Part shown: one piece after another, positions 6,971 through 16,013 of the stretch
Layout: each line of letters begins with the position of its first letter
How positions within the stretch are numbered: the stretch's first letter is position 1
NCBI RefSeq assembly: GCF_000429025.1
Contig: NZ_AUBB01000034.1
Span: forward strand, 1 to 64,000
DNA length: 64,000 nucleotides
From: Actinospineispora spinosispora DSM 44797
Lineage (GTDB): Bacteria > Actinomycetota > Actinomycetes > Mycobacteriales > Pseudonocardiaceae
Direction: 5' to 3'
Made by a program: the position numbers and the translations under genes
Notes under the pieces: model-generated
The model's database searches: none
The model's input: only the letters and a program-made list of their open reading frames with translations
Told to the model about the DNA's origin: nothing

Positions 6971-7690
6971 CTAGTCCTCCAGGAGGTAGCCGACTCCTCT
7001 TACCGTTCGGATTCTGTCCGAGCCCAGTTTTCGGCGTAGGTAGCCGATGTAGACCTCGATGACGTTCGACGAGGGCGGGTCCCGCCACAGCATGGACGTG
7101 AGCTGCTCGCGGGACAGTGCTTCGTCGGGGTGGCTGATCAGGATCGTCAGCAGGGCGAACTCCGTCGGCGTCAGGGTCACCAGCTGGCCGTCGACGCTGA
7201 CCAGGCCGAGTGCCGTGTCGATCGTGATGTCACCTCGCCGTGCCACCGAGCGCTCCTGCGCCGCCTGGTCACGCACCCGCAGCCGCAGCCGGGTGAGCAG
7301 CTCATCCGCGGGGAACGGGGTCAGCAGGTAGTCGTCCTGGTTGCCGCGCAGTCCGGCGACGATCTGGTCACGCTGTTCGCGGCTGGTGAGGGCGATGACC
7401 GGCGTGTCGGGGGCGAGCCGGTGAAGTCCGGTGAGGACCGACGCGGTGTCCAGGCCGGGGAGCCCGGTCTCCAGCACGACCGCGGCGAACGACGCGGCCT
7501 GCACGCTGTCGAGGACCCGGGTGCCGTCGTGCGTCACGGTGGCGTCGAACGCGTGTGTACGCAGCGCACGCAGCAGCGCGCCGGTCGATCGGTCGGACGG
7601 GACCGCGAGCAGGACGCGGTAGCGCCGAAAGCTGGTTGTTCGAGGTTGCTGCACTCGGCCCAGCGTTGCGTGACTGGGCACCCGTGACAA
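6971..7690 (-). CDS. OmpR-family regulator with a degenerate receiver domain
   Basis: 239 residues: receiver domain (about 22-135) and winged-helix Trans_reg_C domain (about 145-239, ending VYIGYLRRKLGSDRIRTVRGVGYLLED in segments). The receiver lacks the usual phosphorylation set. The acidic pair at strand 1 is replaced (VLLAVPSD), the phospho-acceptor Asp is Glu (VVLETGLPGLD), and the conserved Lys before the Pro-Phe is Thr (YLLTPF). Only the Thr of ALTS remains. Glu at the acceptor often mimics phosphorylation, so it may bind DNA constitutively or sense something else. No histidine kinase gene is adjacent. Confidence 0.85.
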   Translation of the reverse strand: MSRVPSHATLGRVQQPRTTSFRRYRVLLAVPSDRSTGALLRALRTHAFDATVTHDGTRVLDSVQAASFAAVVLETGLPGLDTASVLTGLHRLAPDTPVIALTSREQRDQIVAGLRGNQDDYLLTPFPADELLTRLRLRVRDQAAQERSVARRGDITIDTALGLVSVDGQLVTLTPTEFALLTILISHPDEALSREQLTSMLWRDPPSSNVIEVYIGYLRRKLGSDRIRTVRGVGYLLED

Positions 7691-7966
7691 TCGGTCAACG
7701 GCCGGAATACCCGTGCGGCGCAGTGTTTTCGGGCGTTATCTGAGGCACACCCGGCGCATGCGGACCAGTGCGCCGCGGCGCTCGGCCGAGTACGTGGCTG
7801 CCCGGCGCACCGCGTCGACCACCCGGTTCGGCGGCTCTCAGCTTCCGTATCCGAGCGGGTAGCGGTCCTTACTGTCGCCCGCAGGCGCTCCCCACGCTGT
7901 CAGCTCCCCAGCTGTGTTCCACCGCATTGCTCCCCGAGAAGAAGCAGTACCCAGAGAGGTTCCCCC

Positions 7967-8530
7967 GTGCCCCCCGACACGTCCTCGTCCGCCCGTACGA
8001 CAGTGCTGCTCGCCGTGCTCACCGGCGTGGTGGTCGTGCTGTTGACCTGCGTCGCCGCGCCGAGTCCGACCGAACCCACCGGTTGGACGCACTCCTCGGC
8101 GGCACCGATCAGCGCGGCGGACCGGGAGATGCTGGTCGCGGTCCGTCAGGCCGCGCTGTGGGAGACGCCGGTCGGCCAGCAGGCACAGCAGAAGGCGACC
8201 AGTGCGGGCGTCCGGGATGCCGCGGCCCGGATGTCCGACGAGCTGAGCGTGCTGTCCGAGAACGTCCGTGCGGTCGCCGACCGGCTCGGTGTTCCGTTGC
8301 CCAGCCAGCCGACCGCGCGTCAGCAGGCCTGGGCGGCCGAGATCTCCGGCGAGTCCGGCGCCGGTTACGACACCACGATGCTCAGCCACCTGCGTGCGAC
8401 CTGCCAGGCGACTCTCACGGTGATCGAACGGACGCGTGCCGCGACGGCCAGTCCCGAGATGCGTTCGCTCGCCGACGAGGCGGCACGGGTGGTCGGCGGC
8501 CACCTGCGGCTGCTGGACCGCCTCGGCTGA
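7967..8530 (+). CDS. DUF4142-type secreted or lipoprotein-like protein
   Basis: 187 residues from GTG 7967 with GAGAGG upstream. A single hydrophobic N-terminal segment (about 11-32, ending LLTCVAAP) could be a signal peptide; the Cys is not in a strict lipobox. The rest is a four-helix type domain with ISAADREMLVAVRQAALWETPVGQQAQQ-like spacing, as in DUF4142 proteins, which resemble ferritin-fold outer proteins without metal ligands. It may form a pair with the following secreted gene, 34 bases downstream. Function unknown. Confidence 0.7.
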   Translation: MPPDTSSSARTTVLLAVLTGVVVVLLTCVAAPSPTEPTGWTHSSAAPISAADREMLVAVRQAALWETPVGQQAQQKATSAGVRDAAARMSDELSVLSENVRAVADRLGVPLPSQPTARQQAWAAEISGESGAGYDTTMLSHLRATCQATLTVIERTRAATASPEMRSLADEAARVVGGHLRLLDRLG

Positions 8531-8564
8531 GCCCTTCCCCCGACGACGAGAAAGAGACATCGAG

Positions 8565-9785
8565 ATGGTTCGTCAAGGACGACATCGTGTACCCAAGCCG
8601 ACCGCGTTGCTCGTGGTCGTGGCGACTCTGCTGGTCGGCAGTGGCATAGCCGCCGCGGTGGGTACCGCGGCGGCGGACTCCCGATCCAGTCGCGCCGAGG
8701 TGTCGGCCGAACGGGATGACGACCGGGGCCGGGACCGGGATCCCGATCGCGGCGACAACCGGGGCCGGAACGACAACGACGACAAGGACCGGGGGAACAG
8801 GAAGGACGGTGACCGGAACAAGGACAAGGACAAGAACAAGGACCGGGACAACGACCGGAACAACGACCGGGACAAGGACGATGACGACGAGTTCCCCGGC
8901 CGCGACGACGCCGGTCCGGCGGATGACGACGACTACGTGGACATCACCCGGGTCCGGGTGAAGGACGACGAGCCGCGTAACGAGGCGAATGCGTCGACCG
9001 GCAGTTTCACCGCGAAATGCGGGCGCAACGAGAACAACCACCTCAACTCCGACAACTACATGGTGACGCCGGGCCAGCGCAACGGCGCCCAGCACGTGCA
9101 CGACTATGTCGGCAACCTGTCCACCGACGCCTTCTCCGACGAGGACAGCCTGCACGCGGCCGGTACGACGTGCGACCGGGGCAACATCTCGACGTTCTTC
9201 TGGCCGGTCCTGCGCGCGACCAACCAGCAGGGTGACGACGTCGACGAAGACGGCGGCGGCCGGGACGGCAACTTCGGCAGAATCCTGCGCCCGGCCAAGG
9301 TGGACCTGCGGTTCCGGGGCAACCCGACCGGCAAGGTGATCCCGATGCCGGACGACCTGATGATCATCATGGGTGACGCGAAGGCCAAGACGAACGGCGA
9401 CGAGAACGCGAACGCGCAGTGGACCTGCACGGGCTTCGAGAACCGGATCACCGAGCGGTACCCGCTGTGCCCGGCGGGCAGCAAGCTGATGCGCATCCTG
9501 GACTTCCCGAGCTGCTGGGACGGCGAGAACCTGGATTCGAAGGACTTCCGTTCACATGTCGTGTACCCACGCGATAATGGCTCGTGCCGGCGCGGTTTCG
9601 AGGCCGTCCCGCAGTTGAGGATCACCTTGACCTACGACCGTCCGGACGGCCGTAACTTCGCGGTCGATTCGTTCCCCGATCAGCGACACGATCCGCGTAC
9701 CGATCACTCGGACTTCGAGAACATGGCACCCGATGCGCTGCTGGATCTCGCGGCCAACTGCATCAACACCGGCAAGAATTGTTAA
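8565..9785 (+). CDS. Secreted DUF1996 protein with charged linker
   Basis: 406 residues. A signal peptide (about 12-38, ending AAAVGTAAADS) is followed by a low-complexity stretch at about residues 50-115 made almost only of Asp, Arg, Asn, Lys and Gly (repeats like NDRNNDRDKDDDD), then a DUF1996 domain (about 145-400; AQHVHDYVGN, LDFPSCWDG, YPRDNGSC, HSDFENM) with several Cys for disulfides. DUF1996 is common in fungal and actinobacterial exported proteins of unknown function. The linker may bind cations or keep the domain away from the wall. Start ATG 8565 precedes the signal peptide; further-upstream starts would overlap the previous gene. Confidence 0.8.
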   Translation: MVRQGRHRVPKPTALLVVVATLLVGSGIAAAVGTAAADSRSSRAEVSAERDDDRGRDRDPDRGDNRGRNDNDDKDRGNRKDGDRNKDKDKNKDRDNDRNNDRDKDDDDEFPGRDDAGPADDDDYVDITRVRVKDDEPRNEANASTGSFTAKCGRNENNHLNSDNYMVTPGQRNGAQHVHDYVGNLSTDAFSDEDSLHAAGTTCDRGNISTFFWPVLRATNQQGDDVDEDGGGRDGNFGRILRPAKVDLRFRGNPTGKVIPMPDDLMIIMGDAKAKTNGDENANAQWTCTGFENRITERYPLCPAGSKLMRILDFPSCWDGENLDSKDFRSHVVYPRDNGSCRRGFEAVPQLRITLTYDRPDGRNFAVDSFPDQRHDPRTDHSDFENMAPDALLDLAANCINTGKNC

Positions 9786-9875
9786 CCTCGGGTAACGGGG
9801 TTCACCCAGCGTACACGTGGTGTCAAAGGTCGTTCATGATCAACAGTGGCGACGATTTCGTGTTACGCTCGGCGA

Positions 9876-10706
9876 ATGAGACAGAGAGATCGTTCTACGA
9901 CCCTGTCCACGGTCAGTCGGACAGAGATTAGGCCGAATTCGGTTTCATCTGTGCCTCGGCAGCGAAATAGGCCTCACCGAATTGCCTTGCCGGAACCGAG
10001 CCACTCCTATGATCAGGATGCGGAATGGTTCGTCGTCAAAGAAGGGGAAAACTGGCGGGAAATCCGTTTCCACGATTACAGTGCGATCTACGACGTCCCC
10101 GGCCTGTACGAGCAGCTGTTCTACGAGACGTTGCGCTGCGACTCACCCCGGTTCATGTCCGAGTTCCTCGACGCCGAGCTGGTCAAGGCCGGTGAGTCGG
10201 GGAGCGGCCTGAGGGTGTTCGACCTCGGCGCCGGCAACGGCATCATGGGCGACGAGCTGCGGCGACGCGGTGTCGAGTTCGTGGTCGGCGCGGACATCCT
10301 GCCGGCCGCTGAAGAGGCGGCCGCCCGGGACCGGCCGGGGACGTACCGCGCCTATCACGTGCTGGACATGTTGAACCTGACCGAAGACCAGCGCCACATG
10401 CTCGACGGCTACCGGTTCAACGCGCTGACCTGCATCGCCGCCCTCGGCTTCGGCGACATCCCGCCGGGTTGCTTCCGTACCGCGTACAACCTGCTGGAGA
10501 CCGACGGCTGGGTCGCGCTGACCATCAAGGAAGGGTTCCTCGCCGAGACCGACACCTCGGGCTTCGCCACGATGATCCGCGAGTCACTGCGGGACGGCAC
10601 GTTCGAGATGCTCGAGTCCCGCACCTACCAGCACCGCCTGGCGACGAACGGCGACCCGCTGCACTACGTCGGCATCATCGGCCGCAAGCGCAAGGACCTC
10701 CCCTAG
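9876..10706 (+). CDS. Class I SAM-dependent methyltransferase
   Basis: 276 residues. The SAM-binding motif I is VFDLGAGNGIMG (about residue 108), followed by an acidic strand end (GADI) and later the TCIAALGFGDIP region in place of the usual post-I motifs. The 60-residue N-terminus before the fold (DAEWFVVKEGENWREIRFHDY) is unusual, and the substrate cannot be told. ATG 9876 is chosen because TACGCT lies exactly 6 bases before it, as in the other leaderless genes here; ATG/GTG 9846 is in frame but has no such signal. The gene is monocistronic and ends at a palindrome. Confidence 0.75.
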   Translation: MRQRDRSTTLSTVSRTEIRPNSVSSVPRQRNRPHRIALPEPSHSYDQDAEWFVVKEGENWREIRFHDYSAIYDVPGLYEQLFYETLRCDSPRFMSEFLDAELVKAGESGSGLRVFDLGAGNGIMGDELRRRGVEFVVGADILPAAEEAAARDRPGTYRAYHVLDMLNLTEDQRHMLDGYRFNALTCIAALGFGDIPPGCFRTAYNLLETDGWVALTIKEGFLAETDTSGFATMIRESLRDGTFEMLESRTYQHRLATNGDPLHYVGIIGRKRKDLP

Positions 10707-10713
10707 CCACCTG

Positions 10714-10757
10714 CCGTGAGTGAGTTGGGCTGCCCTGGCAGCCCAACTCACTCACGG
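10714..10757. repeat. GTGAGT palindrome
   Basis: CCGTGAGTGAGTTGGGCTGCC is followed after two bases by its exact complement. It lies between convergent genes, 5 bases from the stop codon of the metalloprotease. It is closely related to 26848-26891, which has ATTT where this has AGTT and pairs fully in its own right. Confidence 0.9.
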
Positions 10758-10761
10758 GTAC

Positions 10762-12108
10762 TCACGGGCTCGGGAGGGCGCCGGCGCCGCCGAGGCCGGT
10801 AGCCGTCCGCGCGCGGGTGTTCTCCAGGCCCTGGGAGCCTTCGGACGGGGCGTAGACGTCCTGGCCGAACACCGGGCGCGTGTCGTCCGCCGTGCCGCCG
10901 ATGCCGTCCGGGCCGTAGCCGTACGCGCCGGGCAGGTCACCGCTGTCCATCAGGTCGTGCGTGCCGTTCTCCGGGTCGGTGTGCCAGCTGCCGAGGAAGT
11001 GGCCGGCCTCGTGCGAGGCGATGTCGCCGACCGCCTTGGCGATGAACGCGATCTTGTCGCTGTTCGGCCCGATGTAGTGGTTGAGCGAGGCGCTGTCCTC
11101 TGCCGGGCCCGACAACAGGTCGAGCAGGACCAGCGCGGTCTCCTCGCGCGCGAAGTTGCCGGGGTCGACCGACTGGGCGATCCCGACGGTCTCCATGTCC
11201 GCCTCGGCCTGGGTGCCGCCGATCACGAGCCTGCTCACGTTCGCCCGGCCGAACTCGTCGGGGTTGTCGACCGAGTTGTCCACCACGACCTGGGCCGGTC
11301 CGGCGGCGCGCAGGTTCAGCGCAACGGTGTCGGTGATCGCCTGGATCAGCCGGGGCTCGTCGGCCTCGGTCAGGCCCCACTTGGGCAGGAAGGCACTGAA
11401 CGGACTGAGGGTGCGCGGCTGGCTGCCGCCCGCGTCGGTGCCGAAGATCGTGGTGTCCAGCGTGGTGCCCCGGAACTCCAGGTAGATGCGCTGCACGTCG
11501 CCGCTCGACCGGAAGATCTGCACGGTCGCCTCGAAGTCGCCCGGCCCGCCGGACACGGAGAGCACGTGCGTGCCGGTCATCGCGGCGACGTGGTCGAAGT
11601 CGGCGACGACCTGCTGGCCGCCCTCCGGCACGAGCGGCGAGGACGTCGGGTAGGTGCTGGAGCGGTCCTGCGCGGAGCCCTCGACGAACGTGTTGCGCGG
11701 GTCGAGCAGCCGCAGCTGGTAGCCGGTGTCACCGCTGGACCCGCTGACCGCGACGCTCAGTACGTCGCCGGTGCGCAGCGGGATGCCGAAGCTGTCCACG
11801 TCGCCGGGGTTGGTGAGCGTCCCGGTCACCTCGGCGCGCGGGTTCTGCCCGGGCCCGCTGCCCAGGCCGCCGATGGGCTGGACGTACCCGGGACGCGGCG
11901 GCTCGGCGGCGATCTGTAACCCGACGGGCCCCCGCACCGCCTGCTTCCGGGGCGGCGCCCGGTGCGGGAGGGTGCAGTACGAGTGCGCGGCCTCGGTCGC
12001 GGCGGCCAGTGCGACCGGGTCGATCCGGGCGGGAATCGGCGTGGTCGAGTACCTGGTGGTGATCAGGACTAACGCGGCGACCGGCAGCAGGACCCACGAC
12101 CGGTGCAT
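10762..12108 (-). CDS. Secreted metzincin-type zinc metalloprotease
   Basis: 448 residues. A signal anchor is present at about 3-20 (SWVLLPVAALVLITT). A beta-rich domain at about 95-200 resembles bacterial pre-peptidase domains. The catalytic region has SHEAGHFLGSWH, which fits the extended metzincin zinc motif HExxHxxGxxH, followed by DLMDSG as a plausible Met-turn. The C-terminus carries short Gly/Asp-rich loops that may bind calcium. ATG 12108 is chosen because AGGAG lies 8 bases upstream; GTG 12117 overlaps that site. Probable extracellular protease; substrate unknown. Confidence 0.8.
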   Translation of the reverse strand: MHRSWVLLPVAALVLITTRYSTTPIPARIDPVALAAATEAAHSYCTLPHRAPPRKQAVRGPVGLQIAAEPPRPGYVQPIGGLGSGPGQNPRAEVTGTLTNPGDVDSFGIPLRTGDVLSVAVSGSSGDTGYQLRLLDPRNTFVEGSAQDRSSTYPTSSPLVPEGGQQVVADFDHVAAMTGTHVLSVSGGPGDFEATVQIFRSSGDVQRIYLEFRGTTLDTTIFGTDAGGSQPRTLSPFSAFLPKWGLTEADEPRLIQAITDTVALNLRAAGPAQVVVDNSVDNPDEFGRANVSRLVIGGTQAEADMETVGIAQSVDPGNFAREETALVLLDLLSGPAEDSASLNHYIGPNSDKIAFIAKAVGDIASHEAGHFLGSWHTDPENGTHDLMDSGDLPGAYGYGPDGIGGTADDTRPVFGQDVYAPSEGSQGLENTRARTATGLGGAGALPSP

Positions 12109-12321
12109 GCGCGTCACTCCTGCTCGTCGACGAGGCCAAAAGGTAGCGTTTGGTAACTTTCAGTCACCAGCATTGCTACCCATTCGAGTGTCTCTCGGCG
12201 AGTCGTGCACACAGGGTGTCCGCTATAGCGAACAATGCATCACGGTCCGAAGTAGCGTCCACGGCGTGTCCGGATGTGGAAAACTGGTGTCCGAGCAGCG
12301 ACATCGGTAAGGGTAGGCAGC

Positions 12322-12774
12322 ATGGTCACCAAGTCGAAGACGGTTGTCGGATCGGACGGCCGTACCTGGACGGTGCGTCGCCGCATGGAGTGGTCCATGC
12401 CGGCCACCGGTGAGGACTTCGAGCATGACGTCGACGGCGGCCGCTCCGCCGCTGTCGTGATCCTCTCGACGCTGGCGCTGTTCTACATCGCGCTGTTCTC
12501 CTGGATGCCCTCGGACGTGCACGTGCCCTGGTGGGTGGTGTTCGCCGGGCTGATCATCATCGGCTTCTTCCCGGTCCGCTGGGTCATGCGCAGGCCGTGG
12601 ACGCTCGTCGCGCAGACCCCGGGCGCGTACGGAGCGGACCTGGAGGCCGAGCACTGGGTCGGCATGGTGCGCGGCTACGGCAAGGCCCGCGAGGAGAACG
12701 CGATCATCGTGCGCCAGATCCGGATGCGCGCGACCCCGGGCTACGCCGACGGCCCCCTGCAGCCGGTCACCTAG
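12322..12774 (+). CDS. Conserved two-helix membrane protein
   Basis: 150 residues with two adjacent membrane helices (about 47-65 and 72-90) and cytosolic tails. The N-terminal part reads VVGSDGRTWTVRRRMEWSMPATGEDFEHDVDGG, a pattern I recall from conserved actinobacterial membrane proteins of no known role. ATG 12322 has GGTAGG just upstream. It sits 49 bases before the DNA glycosylase gene on the same strand. The 213 bases before it show a short palindrome CGCTATAGCG (12221-12230) but no clear promoter. Confidence 0.65.
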   Translation: MVTKSKTVVGSDGRTWTVRRRMEWSMPATGEDFEHDVDGGRSAAVVILSTLALFYIALFSWMPSDVHVPWWVVFAGLIIIGFFPVRWVMRRPWTLVAQTPGAYGADLEAEHWVGMVRGYGKAREENAIIVRQIRMRATPGYADGPLQPVT

Positions 12775-12823
12775 TGGCTCCCTTCCGAGGTCGACCGGCC
12801 ACCTCCGGCGCAGGGGGCCACTG

Positions 12824-13687
12824 ATGCCCGAGCTCCCCGAGGTCGAGGCACTGGCCCATCACCTGCGCACGACGGCGACCGGCCATCAGGTCGCCAGGGT
12901 GGACGCGGCCAGCATGAGCGCGCTCAAGACCTTCGACCCGCCCGCCTCGGCGCTGGTCGGCCGGACCGTCACCGGCGCGGCCAGGCACGGGAAGTTCCTC
13001 GACCTCGACTGCGACGGTCTGCACCTGGTCACGCACCTGTCCCGCGCGGGCTGGCTGCGCTGGCACGACACCGCCTCGACCGTCCCGCCCAAGCCGACCG
13101 GCAAGGGCCCGATCGCGCTGCGCGTGCACCTCGACGCGCCAGGTGGCCCGGGGTTCGACCTCACCGAGGCCGGCACGCAGAAGCGGCTCGCGGTGTACGT
13201 GGTGACCGATCCCGCCCAGGTGCCCGGCATCGCCCGCCTCGGCCCCGACGCGTTGTCGCTGACCAGGCAGCAGCTGGGTGAGCTGCTGGCCAAGCGCACC
13301 GAACGGATCAAGAACCTGATCGTCGACCAGACGGTCATCGCGGGCGTGGGCAACGCCTACAGCGACGAGATCCTGCACGTCGCGCGGCTGTCCCCGTACG
13401 CGGTCGCGGGCAGGCTCGACGAGGCCAAGCTCGATGCGCTGTTCACCGCGCTGCACGAGGTGCTGTCCGACGCGGTCACCAGATCGGTCGGTCAGGACGC
13501 CGCCCGGTTGAAGGGGGAGAAGCGCTCGGGGCTGCGGGTGCACGCCCGGACCGGGATGCCGTGCCCGATCTGTGGCGACACCGTCCGAGAGGTGTCCTTC
13601 GCCGATCGGTCCTTCCAGTACTGTCCGACCTGTCAGACCGGCGGAAAACCGCTGGCCGACCGCCGCCTTTCCCGATTGGTCAAATAA
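12824..13687 (+). CDS. Fpg/Nei-family DNA glycosylase
   Basis: 287 residues. A bifunctional base-excision glycosylase and AP lyase for oxidised bases. The N-terminal PELPEVE follows the initiator Met, giving the catalytic Pro and Glu. The H2TH domain includes ERIKNLIVDQTVIAGVGNAYSDEIL. The C-terminal zinc finger has four Cys (CPICG ... CPTCQTGG). Compared with Fpg, it is closer to mycobacterial Nei2-type proteins in the N-terminal loop, but I cannot settle Fpg versus Nei by eye. The stop is 34 bases before the kinase start, in the same direction. Confidence 0.9.
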   Translation: MPELPEVEALAHHLRTTATGHQVARVDAASMSALKTFDPPASALVGRTVTGAARHGKFLDLDCDGLHLVTHLSRAGWLRWHDTASTVPPKPTGKGPIALRVHLDAPGGPGFDLTEAGTQKRLAVYVVTDPAQVPGIARLGPDALSLTRQQLGELLAKRTERIKNLIVDQTVIAGVGNAYSDEILHVARLSPYAVAGRLDEAKLDALFTALHEVLSDAVTRSVGQDAARLKGEKRSGLRVHARTGMPCPICGDTVREVSFADRSFQYCPTCQTGGKPLADRRLSRLVK

Positions 13688-13721
13688 ACACCTCAAGAGT
13701 GAGGCCGTCACTACCGAGAAG

Positions 13722-14933
13722 ATGATGGTGTCTGAGTTCGTGACTTCGTCCGGCGCCTTGCTGGTGCTGCTGATCATCGTGGCCCTCGTCGCGGGGATCG
13801 CGTTCTTCCTGCTGTGGCGCACCCGTAAACGGCAGTTCGCGACGCCGCTGGAGCGGGCCACGTTCTCCACGCTGCACACCGTGTCGCTCGCGGCGCCGTC
13901 GCTGCGGGAGGGTCTGTCGCGCGGGTCCGCCTCGTTCGCGCTGCCCTACCTGCGCACGTTGCTGGAGACCAGCGCGCTGACCATGACCGACGACAAGGCC
14001 CAGACGCTGGCCTGGGACGGCGACGGCGACCACCACACGATGGACGTGGTGGAGATGGCCAAAGAGGTGATCAGCACCGGGCGGCAGAAGACCGAGTCGC
14101 ACAGCAAGATGAAGTGCGGCCGTCCGGACTGCAACATCCGGGGCATCGTCGTGGTCCCCCTGGAAACCGAGGGCAAGATCGTCGGCACGCTCGGCGCGCT
14201 GACCGACGCGACCACCGGCCCGGTCCTGATCCGGGCCACCGGCGAGGTCGCGCGCTACATCTCCAGCCAGCTCGACCTCGCGCAGCTCGACGACTCCCGC
14301 GCGCGGCTCAACCGCGCCGAGGTCCGGGCACTGCGCGCGCAGATCTCGCCGCACTTCGTCTACAACGCGCTGACCACGATCTCCTCGCTCATCCGCACCG
14401 ACCCGGACCGGGCGCGCGAGCTGCTGATCGAGTTCGCCGACTTCACCCGGTACTCGTTCCGCACCGCCGGTGAGTACACGACGCTGCAGGACGAGCTGGC
14501 GAACATCGAGCGCTACCTGCGCATCGAACGGGCCCGTTTCGGCGACCGGCTGCACGTGCGGCTGCAGATCGCGCCCGAGGTGCTGTCGGTCGTCCTGCCG
14601 TTCCTCGCGTTGCAGCCCTTGGTGGAGAACGCGGTGCGGCACGGTCTCGCGGGCAAGCCGAACGGCGGGTCGATCAGCCTGACCGCCGAGAACGCCGGTG
14701 CCGAGTGCGTGATCGTCGTCGAGGACGACGGCATCGGCATGGATCCGGACCGGCTGCGGGAGGACATGTCGGATGCGCACCTGTCCGGTGCGCACGTCGG
14801 GATGGGCAACGTGGACGACCGGATGCGGTCGGCGTTCGGCGAGGACTACGGCCTGGTTGTGGACACCGCGGTCGGGGCTGGTACCAAGATCACGTTGCGG
14901 GTGCCGAAGTTCCGCGCCGGCATTCGAGTCTGA
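13722..14933 (+). CDS. LytS/YehU-type sensor histidine kinase
   Basis: 403 residues. One N-terminal membrane helix (about 10-30), a GAF-like sensory domain (about 45-190) containing a CGRPDC motif, then His_kinase (RAQISPHFVYNAL, phospho-acceptor His about 210) and an HATPase domain (LVENAVRHGL, DDGIGM, GAGTKITLRV). The family signals to LytTR regulators; the partner lies two genes downstream, after the S49 peptidase gene. The two Cys of the GAF region could bind metal or respond to redox, which is inference. ATG 13722 and 13725 are equivalent. Confidence 0.9.
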   Translation: MMVSEFVTSSGALLVLLIIVALVAGIAFFLLWRTRKRQFATPLERATFSTLHTVSLAAPSLREGLSRGSASFALPYLRTLLETSALTMTDDKAQTLAWDGDGDHHTMDVVEMAKEVISTGRQKTESHSKMKCGRPDCNIRGIVVVPLETEGKIVGTLGALTDATTGPVLIRATGEVARYISSQLDLAQLDDSRARLNRAEVRALRAQISPHFVYNALTTISSLIRTDPDRARELLIEFADFTRYSFRTAGEYTTLQDELANIERYLRIERARFGDRLHVRLQIAPEVLSVVLPFLALQPLVENAVRHGLAGKPNGGSISLTAENAGAECVIVVEDDGIGMDPDRLREDMSDAHLSGAHVGMGNVDDRMRSAFGEDYGLVVDTAVGAGTKITLRVPKFRAGIRV

Positions 14934-14967
14934 GATAAGAGAAGCGCGGGGAAGTAGCGTGGACGTC

Positions 14968-15861
14968 ATGACAACCTTGCTGGACAGGCTTCCGAAGGAA
15001 GTGACCGACCGACTGCCGGGCAAGCTCGGCGAGCGCGGGGACAAATCCGTCGTGAGTGTCGTGCGCCTGCACGGGGTGATCACGCCGTCGGTGGGGCCGC
15101 TGGCCCGCTCGGTGATCAACATGACCGCGGTGGAGCCGGTGCTCAAGCGCGCGTTCGAGGCGGACAAGGTCGCGGCCGTCGCGCTGATGATCAATTCTCC
15201 GGGTGGCGCGCCGACCCAGTCCGCGCTGATCTCCGACCGCATCCGGGGCCTCGCCGAGGAGCACGGGATTCCGGTGCTGGCCTTCTGCGAGGACGTCGCC
15301 GCGTCCGGCGGGTACTGGCTGGCCTGCGCCGCCGACGAGATCTACGCGCACCCGACGTCGCTGGTCGGCTCGATCGGCGTGGTGAGCCAGAGCTTCGGGC
15401 TCTCCGGACTGCTGGAGCGCGTCGGCGTGGAGCGCCGGCTGTACACGGCGGGCAACAACAAGTCGCGCCTCGACCCGTTCCTGCCGGAGAAGCCGGAGGA
15501 TGTCGCCTGGTTGAGCGATATGCAGGACCAGCTGCACGACCTGTTCAAGGAGTGGGTGTCCAGCCGTCGAGGTGACCGGCTCACCGCGAAGGACCCGTCG
15601 AAGGAGCTGTTCACCGGCGAGGTGTGGACCGGTGCCGCGGCGAGCAAGCTGGGCCTGGTCGACGGGCTCGGCACGGCGCGGGAGATCCTGGCCCGCCGCT
15701 TCCCGGACGCCGAGCCCGCGCTGGTGGAGGGCAGGAAGCCGCTGCTCGCGCGCCTCGGCATGGGCGCCGGGGTATCGAGCCGGCTGTCGAGCGACGGCCT
15801 GGTCAACGAGCTGCTGCAGGCGCTGGAGACCCGGGCCGCGTGGTCACGGTTCGGACTCTGA
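14968..15861 (+). CDS. S49 signal-peptide-peptidase-like serine protease
   Basis: 297 residues of the SppA/SohB family, which cleaves peptides in or at the membrane. The nucleophile Ser lies in DVAASGGYWLACAADEIYA and the general-base Lys in NNKSRLDPF. No clear membrane helix is present, so it is probably cytosolic or peripheral. ATG 14968 is preceded by TAGCGT at 7 bases (leaderless type); GTG 14959 is in frame with GGGGAAG upstream. Its place between a sensor kinase and its likely regulator is notable and suggests co-expression, or a role in turning over the sensor or transporter. Confidence 0.85.
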   Translation: MTTLLDRLPKEVTDRLPGKLGERGDKSVVSVVRLHGVITPSVGPLARSVINMTAVEPVLKRAFEADKVAAVALMINSPGGAPTQSALISDRIRGLAEEHGIPVLAFCEDVAASGGYWLACAADEIYAHPTSLVGSIGVVSQSFGLSGLLERVGVERRLYTAGNNKSRLDPFLPEKPEDVAWLSDMQDQLHDLFKEWVSSRRGDRLTAKDPSKELFTGEVWTGAAASKLGLVDGLGTAREILARRFPDAEPALVEGRKPLLARLGMGAGVSSRLSSDGLVNELLQALETRAAWSRFGL

Positions 15862-15963
15862 CTGCATGTGCGTGGGCGGTATCAGACATAACAGAGGCTC
15901 GTAGCACAATGGCGTGCAATGTCGGCAAAAACGTGTTGGGCCTGGCACTCCACACGAATGACA

Positions 15964-15990
15964 GTCACCATGTGAAGGTCCGATGGTGAC
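15964..15990. promoter_or_regulatory. Inverted repeat upstream of the LytTR regulator
   Basis: GTCACCAT (15964-15971) and ATGGTGAC (15983-15990) are perfect 8-base arms with an 11-base spacer, in the 150-base gap before the regulator gene. This could be a site for autoregulation. LytTR proteins normally bind direct repeats, so another factor is equally possible. Confidence 0.45.
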
Positions 15991-16013
15991 CCACAGGTAG
16001 TAGCAGCAGTGCA

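Noticed and set aside
12221..12230. CGCTATAGCG as an operator
   Set aside because: Ten-base palindrome alone, not near a promoter element; may be chance.
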